Assembly: GCF_013359815.1 (NCBI RefSeq)
Contig: NZ_JABMCF010000041.1
Coordinates: forward strand, 186,001-250,000
Length of the DNA: 64,000 nt
Origin: Curtobacterium flaccumfaciens
GTDB taxonomy: Bacteria > Actinomycetota > Actinomycetes > Actinomycetales > Microbacteriaceae
Direction of reading: 5' to 3'
Shown: piece by piece, positions 54,268-63,111 of the stretch
Layout of the letters: the number at the start of each line of letters is the position of its first letter
Numbering within the stretch: position 1 is the first letter of the stretch
Made by a program: the position numbers and the translations under genes
Notes under the pieces: generated by a model
Seen by the model: the letters and a program-made list of their open reading frames with translations, nothing else
Told to the model about the DNA's origin: nothing
Database searches by the model: none

Positions 54268-55512
54268 TCAGTCGAGCGGGCGGAACTCGACGCCCTCGAG
54301 CGACGCGGTGTCCGCCGAGACGGTCGCGAACGCCGTGAAGCCCTGGGCGGCGAGGCCGGCGAGCAGGTTCTTGGTGTTCTTCGTGCGGCGCTCGAGCCGG
54401 ACGCGCCGGTGGGACGCCAGGGCCTCGGTCTTCAGCGCGGCGAGCCGGACCGGGTCGACGTCCTTGTCGTACACGAGCACGACGGCGTCGGCCTCGGCGG
54501 ACTCCGGGAGGGTCACGAGGTCGACGAGCCGCTCGAACCCGAGCGAGAACCCGACCGCGGGGACGTCCTGCCCGAGGAACCGACCGATCATCCCGTCGTA
54601 CCGGCCGCCGCCACCGAGGCTGTAGCCGAAGTCGGGGTGCGCGACCTCGAAGATCGTGCCCGTGTAGTAGCCCATGCCGCGCACGAGCGTCGGGTCGAAG
54701 CGCAGGTCCACCCCGGGCAACGCCTCGCGCAGGCGGAGCAGGTCGGCGAAGGCCTCGGCGTCGAGCCACGGCGCCCCCTCGACCGACGTCCAGTCGGCGG
54801 CCTCGAGCGCACGGATGGTGTCCTCGAGCCCGGGCAGGCCGGCGCCCACGGAGCTGCGGAGTTCCGCCGCGACGCCGTCCGCGCCGATCTTGTCGAGCTT
54901 GTCGATCGTGATGAGCGCGCGGTCCGCGGCGGCCGGCTCGGTGATCCCCCACGACGCGAGGAGCGCCAGCAGGATCCGGCGGTCGTTGATCCGGATCGTC
55001 GTGCCGCGGACCCCGAGGGCGTCGAGGGCCGCGGTCGTCGCGCGGATGAGCTCGATCTCGGCGAGCTGCCCGGGCTCCCCCAGGATGTCGATGTCGCACT
55101 GCACGAACTGGCGGTAGCGGCCCTTCTGCGGGCGCTCGGCACGCCACACCGGCGCGATCTGCACGGACCGGAACACCGACGGCAGCTCCGCACGGTGCGA
55201 GGCGTAGAACCGGGCCAACGGGACCGTCAGGTCGAACCGGAGACCGAGGTCGGCGAGGTCCAGCGGCGCTTCGGCCGCCTGCAGGTCCTCGGTCGTCAGC
55301 CCGCGCTTCATCACCGCGAACGCCAGCTTCTCGTTGTCGCCGCCGAGCCCGGAGTGCAGCCGCGCAGCGTCCTCCACCACCGGGGTCTCGATCTCGTCGA
55401 AACCGTGCCGCGAGTAGACGTCCCGCACGACACCGAGCACGTGCTCGCGCCGGGCCTTGTCCGCCGGGAGGAAGTCACGCATGCCACGGGGTGCCGTCAC
55501 GGTCGTTGCCAT
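54268..55512 (-). CDS. hisS: histidine-tRNA ligase
   Basis: 414 residues. Class II synthetase: motif 1 near PRGMRDFLPADKARRE and FDEIETPVVEDA, motif 2 FRSVQIAPVWRAERPQKGRYRQF, histidine-A motifs LVRGMGYYTGTIFEV and YSLGGGGRYDGM, motif 3 VGFSLGFERL, and a C-terminal anticodon domain. ATG start, seven bases after CAGAAT, so it may be leaderless. Confidence 0.95.
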   Translation of the reverse strand: MATTVTAPRGMRDFLPADKARREHVLGVVRDVYSRHGFDEIETPVVEDAARLHSGLGGDNEKLAFAVMKRGLTTEDLQAAEAPLDLADLGLRFDLTVPLARFYASHRAELPSVFRSVQIAPVWRAERPQKGRYRQFVQCDIDILGEPGQLAEIELIRATTAALDALGVRGTTIRINDRRILLALLASWGITEPAAADRALITIDKLDKIGADGVAAELRSSVGAGLPGLEDTIRALEAADWTSVEGAPWLDAEAFADLLRLREALPGVDLRFDPTLVRGMGYYTGTIFEVAHPDFGYSLGGGGRYDGMIGRFLGQDVPAVGFSLGFERLVDLVTLPESAEADAVVLVYDKDVDPVRLAALKTEALASHRRVRLERRTKNTKNLLAGLAAQGFTAFATVSADTASLEGVEFRPLD

Positions 55513-55544
55513 GCGGTCAATTCTGGCAGACGGGCGTCTCCGGC

Positions 55545-55573
55545 TTGCGCGCGTGCCGACCCACTGGCATACT
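55545..55573 (+). promoter_or_regulatory. extended -10 promoter of the candidate small RNA
   Basis: -35 TTGCGC (55545-55550), 17-base spacer, TGG-CATACT (extended -10, hexamer 55568-55573). Transcription would begin near 55580, divergent from hisS. Confidence 0.5.
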
Positions 55574-55579
55574 GCATGC

Positions 55580-55728
55580 AGAACCTCGGTCCGGATCGTG
55601 CCTGATCCACGCTCCGGACCGATTCGCGGGGCGACGTGCTGCAGTGCGTCCCGCGGTTCGAGCGGGCTTCCCTGTCGGCCCCTCTCCCTGGTGGAGCCGA
55701 CGCCCGCTCACGGGCGCCCTCTCTTTTT
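55580..55728 (+). ncRNA. candidate structured small RNA between hisS and mazG
   Basis: About 149 nt with its own promoter and a U-tract terminator, and no plus-strand gene downstream (mazG and hisS are on the other strand). Hairpins: TCGGTCCGGA (55586-55595) / TCCGGACCGA (55613-55622), 10 perfect pairs; CGCGGG (55625-55630) / CCCGCG (55650-55655); GTCGGC (55674-55679) / GCCGAC (55696-55701). GAGCGGGC (55660-55667) can pair with GCCCGCTC (55702-55709), which would break the terminator, as in an attenuator. It matches no RNA class I recognise (not SRP, tmRNA, 6S, RNase P or 6C). Confidence 0.5.
55699..55728 (+). terminator. intrinsic terminator of the candidate small RNA
   Basis: GACGCCCG-CTCA-CGGGCGCC, eight positions with one mismatch, then CTCTCTTTTT. 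A larger stem ACGGGCGCCCTC / GAGGGCGCCCGT (55710-55751) overlaps it and could terminate mazG on the other strand. Confidence 0.65.
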
Positions 55729-55782
55729 CGGGTTGGGAGGGCGCCCGTTCTCCCCTGCCCGGAGCGACCTCCCGACCGGGGA

Positions 55783-56469
55783 TCACTCCACAGCCCGACC
55801 GGCCTCCTCGAGCGCCGACACCGCGGCCCGCAGACTCGCGACCGGGTCCACCCCGCGTCCCGCCGCAGCCGCGACCTCCCCGAGCACCGCTCGCCCCCAC
55901 TCGGCGTCGACCGTGCCGACCCCGTCGTCCGCGGCGGACGCACCACGGGCCTCCAGGCCGACGCCGGAACCAGCCCCGACGACGGACGCGACGACCGCGT
56001 CGGCGTCCCCACGTTCCTCCAGGCGTTCCAGCAGCTTCACCGCGCGCTCCAGCGGCGGCATCGCCCGCGGCACCCCGTCGAACGCACTCCGCCGGCTCGC
56101 CTTCTCGGCAGCCTTGGCCGCACGCCAGACCCGCACGACGTCCTCGACGGTGTCCGCCGTCTCGTCGCCGAACACGTGCGGGTGCCGCCGGGTCATCTTG
56201 TCCCGCACCCCGGCGGCGACGTCCTCGAGGGTGAAGTTCCCCGCCCGGGCGGCGATCCCCGCGTGCAGGACCACCTGGTAGAGCAGGTCGCCGAGTTCCT
56301 CGCGGACGTCGTCCGGGTCGCCGTCGTCGATGGCGTCGACGAGTTCGTACGACTCCTCGACGGCGTAGCGGGCGAGCGAGGCGTGGGTCTGCGCCCGGTT
56401 CCAGACGCACCCGCCGTCCTCGGCGAGCAGGCGGTCGACGACGGTCACGAGGTCCGGTACGGCGGTCAT
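55783..56469 (-). CDS. mazG: MazG nucleotide pyrophosphohydrolase
   Basis: 228 residues. All-alpha NTP pyrophosphatase: the AVEESYELVDAID and DVREELGDLLYQVVLHAG motifs hold the E-E-x-x-E and E-x-x-D magnesium ligands. The usual CPWD start of the family reads CVWNRAQTH here. The C-terminal third is low-complexity. ATG at 56469 (MTAVPDLVTVV) chosen, with CACGAT six bases upstream; earlier starts add no conserved sequence. Divergent from nhaA. Confidence 0.88.
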   Translation of the reverse strand: MTAVPDLVTVVDRLLAEDGGCVWNRAQTHASLARYAVEESYELVDAIDDGDPDDVREELGDLLYQVVLHAGIAARAGNFTLEDVAAGVRDKMTRRHPHVFGDETADTVEDVVRVWRAAKAAEKASRRSAFDGVPRAMPPLERAVKLLERLEERGDADAVVASVVGAGSGVGLEARGASAADDGVGTVDAEWGRAVLGEVAAAAGRGVDPVASLRAAVSALEEAGRAVE

Positions 56470-56490
56470 CAGGTCATCGTGCCACCCGCG

Positions 56491-56496
56491 TAGACT
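56491..56496 (+). promoter_or_regulatory. -10 element TAGACT of nhaA
   Basis: Leaves a leader of about 57 bases to the ATG at 56560, which has CGGAG five bases upstream. Confidence 0.45.
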
Positions 56497-56559
56497 GGCC
56501 GTGGTGTGTCGGGAAGTCTGGTCGACGGACACTCACCCGACCCCTCGAGACGGAGATCC

Positions 56560-57738
56560 ATGTCGTCCCTCGTCCGCTCCCCCCGCTTCAGCGCCATCGC
56601 GCTCCTCACCGCCGCCGTGCTCGGCCTGGTCGTGGCGAACTCCCCGATCGGCCCCGGCCTCGAACGGCTGCTCGACGCGCACCTGCCGCTCGGTGCCCTC
56701 GGCCTCGACCTGTCGATCGCGCACTGGATCAGCGACGGTCTGCTCGCGGTCTTCTTCCTGCTCGTCGCGATCGAGCTCAAGCAGGAACTCGTCGACGGCG
56801 AGCTGTCGAACCCCAAGACCGCGATCATCCCCGCCATCGCGGCGGTCGGCGGCGTGCTCGTCCCGGCCGGCATCTTCCTGCTCGTCACCGCGGGCACGCA
56901 GTACACGCACGGGTGGCCGATCCCGACGGCGACGGACATCGCGTTCGCGCTCGGGGTGCTCGCCATGTTCGGTCGCGGGCTGCCGAGCGGCATCCGGGTG
57001 TTCCTGCTCGCGCTGGCCGTGCTCGACGACCTCATCGCGATCATCATCATCGCCGTGGTGTTCGCCCACGACACCGACTTCCTGGCCCTCGCCGCTGCCG
57101 TCGTCACGCTCGCGGTGTTCTGGCTGCTCGGCCGGATGCTCCGTCCGGGGCGCAGCGGGCAGACGCTCGTCATCGTGGCGATGGTCGTCGTCGGGCTCCT
57201 GACCTGGTGGCTCGTCTACCACTCCGGTGTGCACGCCACCATCGCCGGCGTCGCGCTCGGGCTCGTGCTGCCCCGCCGCCCGGGCCACACCCTGCACGAG
57301 AACGTCGAGCCGTGGTCGAACGCCATCGTGCTGCCGGTGTTCGCGTTCGCGTCGGCCGCCGTCATCATCCCCTCGGTCGGCATCAGCGAGCTCTCCCCCA
57401 CGTTCTGGGCGGTCGTCCTCGCACTGCCGGTCGGCAAGGTGATCGGCATCACGCTGTTCGGCACGATCGCCACGCGGGTCTTCCGTTCGCCCGGCCGCTC
57501 GTCGCTGTCGTTCTTCTCGATCATCACCGTCGGTGTGCTCGGCGGCATCGGGTTCACGGTGTCGCTGCTCATGAACGAGCTGGCGTTCGCCCGCAACGAG
57601 GAGATCCTCGACGAGGGCGTCCTCGCCGTGCTCGTCGGCTCGGGCGTCGCCATCGTCGCGTCGGCGGTCGTCGTCACCCTGCGGGCGCGGGCGTACCGCG
57701 CGCGCCGCGAGCTGTCCGAGGCCGAGGACACCGAGTAG
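56560..57738 (+). CDS. nhaA: Na+/H+ antiporter NhaA
   Basis: 392 residues, about 12 transmembrane helices. The ion-binding pair of aspartates appears in LALAVLDDLIAIIIIAVVF near residue 155; FFLLVAIELKQELVDGEL, ATDIAFALGVLAMFG (unwound helix with the TxxDIAFA signature), VHATIAGVALGLVLP and GVLGGIGFTVSLLMNELAF are typical. Exchanges sodium for protons at alkaline pH. ATG chosen for its ribosome site; an in-frame GTG at 56506 adds 18 non-conserved residues. Confidence 0.94.
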   Translation: MSSLVRSPRFSAIALLTAAVLGLVVANSPIGPGLERLLDAHLPLGALGLDLSIAHWISDGLLAVFFLLVAIELKQELVDGELSNPKTAIIPAIAAVGGVLVPAGIFLLVTAGTQYTHGWPIPTATDIAFALGVLAMFGRGLPSGIRVFLLALAVLDDLIAIIIIAVVFAHDTDFLALAAAVVTLAVFWLLGRMLRPGRSGQTLVIVAMVVVGLLTWWLVYHSGVHATIAGVALGLVLPRRPGHTLHENVEPWSNAIVLPVFAFASAAVIIPSVGISELSPTFWAVVLALPVGKVIGITLFGTIATRVFRSPGRSSLSFFSIITVGVLGGIGFTVSLLMNELAFARNEEILDEGVLAVLVGSGVAIVASAVVVTLRARAYRARRELSEAEDTE

Positions 57739-57772
57739 CGGGTCGCGGGCGGCGGGCGGCGGCGCAGCCGAC

Positions 57773-57820
57773 GCGGAACGACAGAGTCGACGTCGGACGA
57801 CGTCGACTCTGTCGTTCCGC
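57773..57820. repeat. 22-pair perfect hairpin, family C
   Basis: GCGGAACGACAGAGTCGACG.. arms, loop GGAC, no mismatch. Degenerate relatives (CGCAGAACGACA ... GTCGACGTCGTACGAC) occur in the greA-ilvA gap at 37864 and 38087. Located behind nhaA. Confidence 0.7.
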
Positions 57821-57876
57821 ATCAGCGGACGCGTGGATCGTCGCGGACGGCGCACGCGCCGTGGACGTGGCCGATG

Positions 57877-57924
57877 GACGGCCTGGAGGCACGGTGCGGG
57901 CCCGCACCGTGCCTCCAGGCCGTC
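57877..57924. terminator. 48-base perfect palindrome, family A
   Basis: Arms GACGGCCTGGAGGCACGG... meeting at GGG|CCC, no mismatch. Between convergent nhaA and mfd. No U-tract. Confidence 0.7.
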
Positions 57925-57935
57925 TCCGCTCGCGT

Positions 57936-60900
57936 CTACGCGGCCGGCGCCTCGGCGGGGGTCGTCGCGCCGTACACGGCGGTGAGGATGCTCTCCACCC
58001 ACTGGATGAGGGCGTCGTCCGGCAGCGCCTGGTCGTGCGGACGCGGCATGGGGATGCTCGTCGCGTTCTGCTGCGGGAACCAGCGCGCACCCGGGAACAT
58101 GCGCTTCAGGCGCACCTGCGACGAGTCGGCGAGCTCCTTGCCGGCGACCCGCAGGTTCGAGCCCATCACCACGACGTCGGACAGGCCGACCTGCTGCGCC
58201 ATGCGACGGAGGCGGGAGACCTCGACCAGGGTCTGCACGGCCTGCGGCGGCTGCCCGTAGCGGTCGGTGAGCTCGTCGAGCACCATGTCGATCGCGTTCG
58301 GCTGCGCCGTCGGGGCCGACGCCGCCGACAGCTTCTGGTACGCCTCGAGCCGGAGTCGCTCGGACTCGACGTAGTCCTCGGGGATGTGCGCGTCGACGGG
58401 GATCTCGAGCCGGAGCTCGGTCTGCCCCTCGGCGACGTCGCCACGGAACTGCGACACCGCCTCGCCGATCATCCGCAGGTACAGGTCGAAGCCGACGCCC
58501 GCGATGTGGCCGGACTGCTCCCCGCCGAGCAGGTTGCCGGCCCCGCGGATCTCGAGGTCCTTCATGGCGACCTGCATGCCCGCGCCGAGCTCGTTGTTCG
58601 CGGCGATGGTCTCGAGGCGGTCCTGTGCGGTCTCGGACAACGGCTTGTCGGAGTCGTACAGGAAGTACGCGTACCCGCGCTCCCGCCCACGGCCGACACG
58701 TCCGCGCAGCTGGTGCAGCTGCGACAGGCCGTACTTGTCTGCCTTGTCGATGATGAGCGTGTTCGCGTTGGCGATGTCCAGGCCCGTCTCGATGATCGTC
58801 GTCGAGACGAGGACGTCGAAGCGGCGCTCCCAGAAGTCGACCATGACCTGCTCGAGGGTGGTCTCGGACATCTGCCCGTGCGCCACGGCGATGCGGGCGT
58901 CCGGCACGATCTCGGCCAGGTGCGCTGCGACCGACTGGATGTCCTTCACGCGGTTGTGCACGTAGAACACCTGACCCTCGCGCAGCAGCTCGCGACGGAT
59001 CGCCGCCGCCACCTGCAGGTCGGACTGCGGTCCGACGAAGGTCAGGATCGGGTGGCGGTCCTCGGGCGGGGTCGCCAGGGTCGACATCTCACGGATGCCC
59101 GTGACCGCCATCTCGAGCGAGCGCGGGATCGGGGTCGCCGACATCGCCAGGACGTCGACGTTCGTCTTGAACTTCTTGAGCTGGTCCTTGTGCTCGACCC
59201 CGAACCGCTGTTCCTCGTCGATGATGACGAGCCCGACGTCCTTGAAGGTGATGCCCTGCGACAGGATCCGGTGGGTCGCGATGACGATGTCGACTGTGCC
59301 GTCGGCGAGCCCGGCGATGGTCTCCTTCGACTCCTTCTCGGTCTGGAAGCGGCTCAGGGCGCGCAGGTGGACAGGGAACCCGGCGAAGCGCTCCTGGAAC
59401 GTCTCCATGTGCTGGCGGACGAGCAGGGTCGTCGGGACGAGCATGACGACCTGCTTGCCGTCCTGCACGGCCTTGAACGCCGCCCGGATCGCGACCTCGG
59501 TCTTGCCGTAGCCGACGTCGCCGGACAGCAGGCGGTCCATCGGGATCGGGCGTTCCATGTCGCGCTTGATCTCGTCGATCGTGGTGAGCTGGTCGGCGGT
59601 CTCGGCGAACGGGAACGCCTCTTCCAGCTCGCGCTGCCACGGGGTGTCCGGACCGAACGCGTGCCCCTTCGACGCCATGCGCGCCGAGTAGAGCTTGACC
59701 AGGTCGACGGCGATGTCGCGGACGGCCTTGCGGGCCTTCGACTTGGCGGCGGACCAGTCCGAGCCGCCCATCTTCGACAGGGTCGGGGACTCGCCACCGA
59801 CGTACCGCGACAGCTGGTCGAGCTGGTCGGTCGGCACGAAGAGCTTGTCGCCCGGGTAGTTGCGCTTCGACGGCGCGTACTCGAGCACGAGGTACTCGCG
59901 CTGCGTCTTCACGGCGTTGCGGCCGCCGCTGGAGACCTCGCGGCTGACGAGCTCGACGAACTTGCCGATGCCGTGGGTCGCGTGCACGACGACGTCGCCC
60001 GGCTTGAGCTGCAGCGGGTCGACGACGTTCTTGCGGCGGCTCGCGAGCTTCTTGACGGTGCGGGCACCCTGCTGGACGCTGCGGCCGTAGAACTCCGCCT
60101 CGCTCAGGACCGCGATGCGGGGGTCGGGGATCGCGAAGCCGTGCTCGACGGTCGCGGTCGTCACGACGGCGAACCCCGGCTCGGGCGGCGCGTCGACCGC
60201 TGCGGCACGGGCGGCGACCCCGGCGTCGGCGAGCACCTGCACCGCACGCTCGACGAGGCCCTGGCCCTGCGCGGTCACCACGACGGCCCACCCGTCGTCG
60301 GTCAGCGACTTGACGTGCGCGATCGCCCCGTCGGCGCTGCCGGCGAAGCTCGGGACGGCCTCGGCCCGGACGCGGATGTACTCGCCGGCCTCGGCAGCGG
60401 CCTCGGCGTCGGTGAGGACGCGCTCGGTGTCCCCTTCGTCGAGGCCGGAGTCGAACGGCGACACCGTCCACCAGGTGCGCTGCCCGCGGGTGTTCTTGAG
60501 CTGCTGCACGGTCAGGAAGTTGCCCGCGTCGAGGTCGATCGGGGCCTGGGCACCGGCGACCGCTGCACTCCAGGCCGCCTGCAGGAACTCGGTGTTCGTC
60601 TCGGCGAGGCTGTTCGCCCGGCCGTTCACCCGCTCGGGCGAGAACACCGCGATGGTGGCGTCGTCCGGCAGGTAGGAGGTCATCGGCACGAGGTCCTGCA
60701 CGAGCGCCGGAGCGAGGGACTCCATGCCCTCGACCGGGATGCCCTCGGCGATCTTCGCGAGCATCTGCGACAGGTTCGGGAACTCGTGCAGCATCTCGCG
60801 CGCCCGCTGCCGGACGTCGTCGCTGAGCAGGAGTTCGCGCGAGGCGGTCAGCTCGACCGAGCCGAGGTCGTCCTCGGTCGTGCGCTGGTCGGCGACGGAG

Positions 60901-61544
60901 AACGCCTTGATCGCCTCGATCTCGTCGCCGAAGAAGTCGACGCGTGCCGGGTGGTCGGCCGTCGGCGGGAAGACGTCGAGGATGCCACCGCGCACCGCGA
61001 ACTCACCACGGCGTGTGACGAGGTCGACACGCGAGTAGGCGAGGTCCACCAGCTGGGACGCGATCGCCGCCAGGTCGTTGCCCCGCGAGTCGGTCCGCAG
61101 CACCACCGGCGCCAGGGACGTCAGGTTGCTCGCGATCGGCTGCAGCGCGGCGCGGACGCTCGCGACGACGATGGTCTGGCGGCGCTCGGCCGGGTCCGCC
61201 GCCTGCCACGCCGCGAGCTTCCGGAGCGTCGCGATGCGGGTACCGACCGTCTGGGCACTCGGGCTGAGGCGTTCGTGCGGCAGGGTCTCCCACGCCGGGA
61301 ACTCGAGCACGTCGGCGTCGGGGACGTAGCTGCCGAACGCTTCGCGGACCGCCTCGGCTTCACGCCCGGTCGCCGTGATGACGAGGACGCACTGCGGACC
61401 GTTGCGCTCGGCGAGCAGCGCGCCGAGCAGCGGCACGCGCAGGCCATCCACGACGGAGAAGTCGGCGTCGCGCGGTGCGGCGCGCAGCACGCGATCGAAG
61501 GCGGAGGCGCGCGAGAGCGCAGGGATGATGCCCGAGATCGTCAC
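57936..61544 (-). CDS. mfd: transcription-repair coupling factor
   Basis: 1202 residues. UvrB-like N-terminal domains (to about 400), RNA polymerase interaction domain with KPGDVVVHATHGIGKFVELV near residue 510, the RecG-like translocase with Walker A LLSGDVGYGKTEVAIRAAF, DEEQRFGVEHKDQLK, SATPIPRSLEMA, the second lobe (LRGRVGRGRERGYAYFLY), and a C-terminal domain. Removes stalled polymerase and recruits UvrA. GTG start seven bases after TACCAT, so probably leaderless. Full family length. Confidence 0.96.
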   Translation of the reverse strand: MTISGIIPALSRASAFDRVLRAAPRDADFSVVDGLRVPLLGALLAERNGPQCVLVITATGREAEAVREAFGSYVPDADVLEFPAWETLPHERLSPSAQTVGTRIATLRKLAAWQAADPAERRQTIVVASVRAALQPIASNLTSLAPVVLRTDSRGNDLAAIASQLVDLAYSRVDLVTRRGEFAVRGGILDVFPPTADHPARVDFFGDEIEAIKAFSVADQRTTEDDLGSVELTASRELLLSDDVRQRAREMLHEFPNLSQMLAKIAEGIPVEGMESLAPALVQDLVPMTSYLPDDATIAVFSPERVNGRANSLAETNTEFLQAAWSAAVAGAQAPIDLDAGNFLTVQQLKNTRGQRTWWTVSPFDSGLDEGDTERVLTDAEAAAEAGEYIRVRAEAVPSFAGSADGAIAHVKSLTDDGWAVVVTAQGQGLVERAVQVLADAGVAARAAAVDAPPEPGFAVVTTATVEHGFAIPDPRIAVLSEAEFYGRSVQQGARTVKKLASRRKNVVDPLQLKPGDVVVHATHGIGKFVELVSREVSSGGRNAVKTQREYLVLEYAPSKRNYPGDKLFVPTDQLDQLSRYVGGESPTLSKMGGSDWSAAKSKARKAVRDIAVDLVKLYSARMASKGHAFGPDTPWQRELEEAFPFAETADQLTTIDEIKRDMERPIPMDRLLSGDVGYGKTEVAIRAAFKAVQDGKQVVMLVPTTLLVRQHMETFQERFAGFPVHLRALSRFQTEKESKETIAGLADGTVDIVIATHRILSQGITFKDVGLVIIDEEQRFGVEHKDQLKKFKTNVDVLAMSATPIPRSLEMAVTGIREMSTLATPPEDRHPILTFVGPQSDLQVAAAIRRELLREGQVFYVHNRVKDIQSVAAHLAEIVPDARIAVAHGQMSETTLEQVMVDFWERRFDVLVSTTIIETGLDIANANTLIIDKADKYGLSQLHQLRGRVGRGRERGYAYFLYDSDKPLSETAQDRLETIAANNELGAGMQVAMKDLEIRGAGNLLGGEQSGHIAGVGFDLYLRMIGEAVSQFRGDVAEGQTELRLEIPVDAHIPEDYVESERLRLEAYQKLSAASAPTAQPNAIDMVLDELTDRYGQPPQAVQTLVEVSRLRRMAQQVGLSDVVVMGSNLRVAGKELADSSQVRLKRMFPGARWFPQQNATSIPMPRPHDQALPDDALIQWVESILTAVYGATTPAEAPAA

Positions 61545-61551
61545 TCAGGAG

Positions 61552-61557
61552 ATGGTA
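61552..61557 (-). promoter_or_regulatory. -10 element TACCAT of mfd, leaderless
   Basis: Seven bases before the GTG start. Confidence 0.5.
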
Positions 61558-61626
61558 CCGGCCGCCACCGACACCGGCCGCGACGTGCGCGACGGGCGAA
61601 CAGCGCCGACGCCCGGCACGGAGCGC

Positions 61627-62214
61627 TCAGGACGGAGCGTGCACGCGCTGCTGTGCGGCGAGCAGCCCGACCTCGGCGATCGCCTGTACCGCGTCGGCGG
61701 CGTCGGCCAGCAGGATCGGCAGCGTCTTCTTCTCGGCTGCGGAGAAGTCACGCAGCACGTAGTCGGCCGGGTCCTGCCGACCGGGCGGACGCCCGATGCC
61801 GACCCGGACGCGCATGAACTCGTTCGTGCCGGTGGCCTTGATGATGTCGCGCAGCCCGTTGTGCCCGCCGTGACCCCCGCTGCCCTTGAGGCGGACGGTG
61901 TCGAACGGCAGGTCGAGCTCGTCGTGCACGACGACGAGGTCGGCCGGTGTGGCGCTGTAGAACCCGAGCACCGAGGAGACCGGTCCGCCCGAGGTGTTCA
62001 TGAACGACCCGGGCTTCGCCAGCACGAGTCGTGTGCCGCCGGGCACCAGGCGCCCCTCGGCGACCTGGTTCGGCGTCTTGTGCTTCTTGAACGTCGCTCC
62101 CATGCGGGACGCGAGTTCGTCGAGGACCATCTGGCCGACGTTGTGACGGTTGCCCGCGTAGTCGGGCCCGGGGTTCCCGAGCCCGACCACCACCAGGATG
62201 CTGCTGCCGTTCAT
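61627..62214 (-). CDS. pth: peptidyl-tRNA hydrolase
   Basis: 195 residues. VVGLGNPGPDYAGNRHNVGQMV with the catalytic His, KPGSFMNTSG, VVHDELDLPFDTVRLK and GGHNGLRDI are the Pth signature. Releases tRNA from stalled peptides. ATG start with GACACT six bases upstream. Follows rplY by 43 bases, a common pair. Confidence 0.96.
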   Translation of the reverse strand: MNGSSILVVVGLGNPGPDYAGNRHNVGQMVLDELASRMGATFKKHKTPNQVAEGRLVPGGTRLVLAKPGSFMNTSGGPVSSVLGFYSATPADLVVVHDELDLPFDTVRLKGSGGHGGHNGLRDIIKATGTNEFMRVRVGIGRPPGRQDPADYVLRDFSAAEKKTLPILLADAADAVQAIAEVGLLAAQQRVHAPS

Positions 62215-62257
62215 GAGCGCAGTGTCACAGCGTCGACCAGATGTCTTCGAAGGGGTG

Positions 62258-62881
62258 TTACTCGGAGTCCGCGGCGCCCTCGGCACCCGACTCGGCACCG
62301 GCCTCGGCCGAGGCCTCGTCCGCAGCGTCGTCGTCAGCGGTGCCACGCGGGGTGACGATCGCGACGACCAGCGCCTCGGGGTCGGTCTCGAGCTCGGCGC
62401 CCTCGGGGAGCTCGAGCTGCGCGGCGTGGATCTGCACGCCGTCCTCGAGGCCCTCGACGTTCACGGAGACGTGCTCCGGGATGTCGGTGGCGAGCACGAG
62501 CAGCGAGATCGTGTTGAGGTCCTGCACGTGGATGGTGCCGGAGAAGGACTCGCCCTCGATGACGACGGGCACGTCGACCGTGACCTTCTCGCCACGGCGG
62601 AGGACCACGAGGTCGATGTGCTCGATGATCTGGCGCACCGGGTCACGCTGGACGTCCTTGACGAGGGCGAGCTGCGCAGCACCCTCGATGTCGAGGTCGA
62701 CGACCGCGTTGGCGGTACGGACGAGCAGCATGGTCTCGTGACCGGGCAGCGAGATGTGCTTCGGCTCGGTGCCGTGGCCGTAGACGACCGCGGGGATCTT
62801 GTCGGCCGCGCGGAGCTTGCGAGCAGCGCCCTTGCCGAACTTGGTGCGGACTTCCGCTGCGAGCTTGGTGTAGTCGGCCAT
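62258..62881 (-). CDS. rplY: 50S ribosomal protein L25/general stress protein Ctc
   Basis: 207 residues. N-terminal L25 5S-rRNA-binding domain (KGAARKLRAADKIPAVVYGHG), then the TL5/CTC beta domain (DLVVLRRGEKVTVDVPVVIEGE), and an acidic Ala/Glu-rich tail. AGGAGG seven bases before the ATG. The leader appears long (about 170 bases if TAGACT at 63050-63055 is its -10) and contains the palindrome ACGCGTGCACGCGT. Confidence 0.94.
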   Translation of the reverse strand: MADYTKLAAEVRTKFGKGAARKLRAADKIPAVVYGHGTEPKHISLPGHETMLLVRTANAVVDLDIEGAAQLALVKDVQRDPVRQIIEHIDLVVLRRGEKVTVDVPVVIEGESFSGTIHVQDLNTISLLVLATDIPEHVSVNVEGLEDGVQIHAAQLELPEGAELETDPEALVVAIVTPRGTADDDAADEASAEAGAESGAEGAADSE

Positions 62882-63049
62882 GGTGCCTCCTGGTGTCGGG
62901 GACGACGCCGGGGTGCCGGCATCGTGGGGGTCTGTGGTGTTGCAACTCGAACGCGTGCACGCGTGAGGAACGATCCCAGGGTCTTGCCGGGTATCCCACC
63001 GCGTCGATCACGGCCGCGCGTACGCAGCCCTCGCCGAAGTCAGGGATTG

Positions 63050-63055
63050 AGTCTA
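63050..63055 (-). promoter_or_regulatory. -10 element TAGACT, possible rplY promoter
   Basis: On the minus strand 170 bases before rplY. No gene is seen in between (62882-63049). Confidence 0.4.
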
Positions 63056-63111
63056 GCAGGGCCGTCCGGGCGTGTCGTCCCGTGATCTGCCCGCTTCCGC
63101 TGCGACGACGC

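Noticed and set aside
55513-55782. T-box leader of hisS on the minus strand
   Set aside because: AACCGCGGGACGC recalls the T-box sequence, but there is no stem I with a histidine specifier in the right place, no U-tract on that strand, and hisS looks leaderless. The plus-strand promoter and terminator explain the region better.
56913-61817. A 1634-codon open frame opposite mfd, and other very long frames (956-3220, 2929-5856, 43616-46780)
   Set aside because: They lie antisense to well-recognised genes, are rich in Arg, Gly, Asp and Val from third-position GC bias, and contain no family motif.
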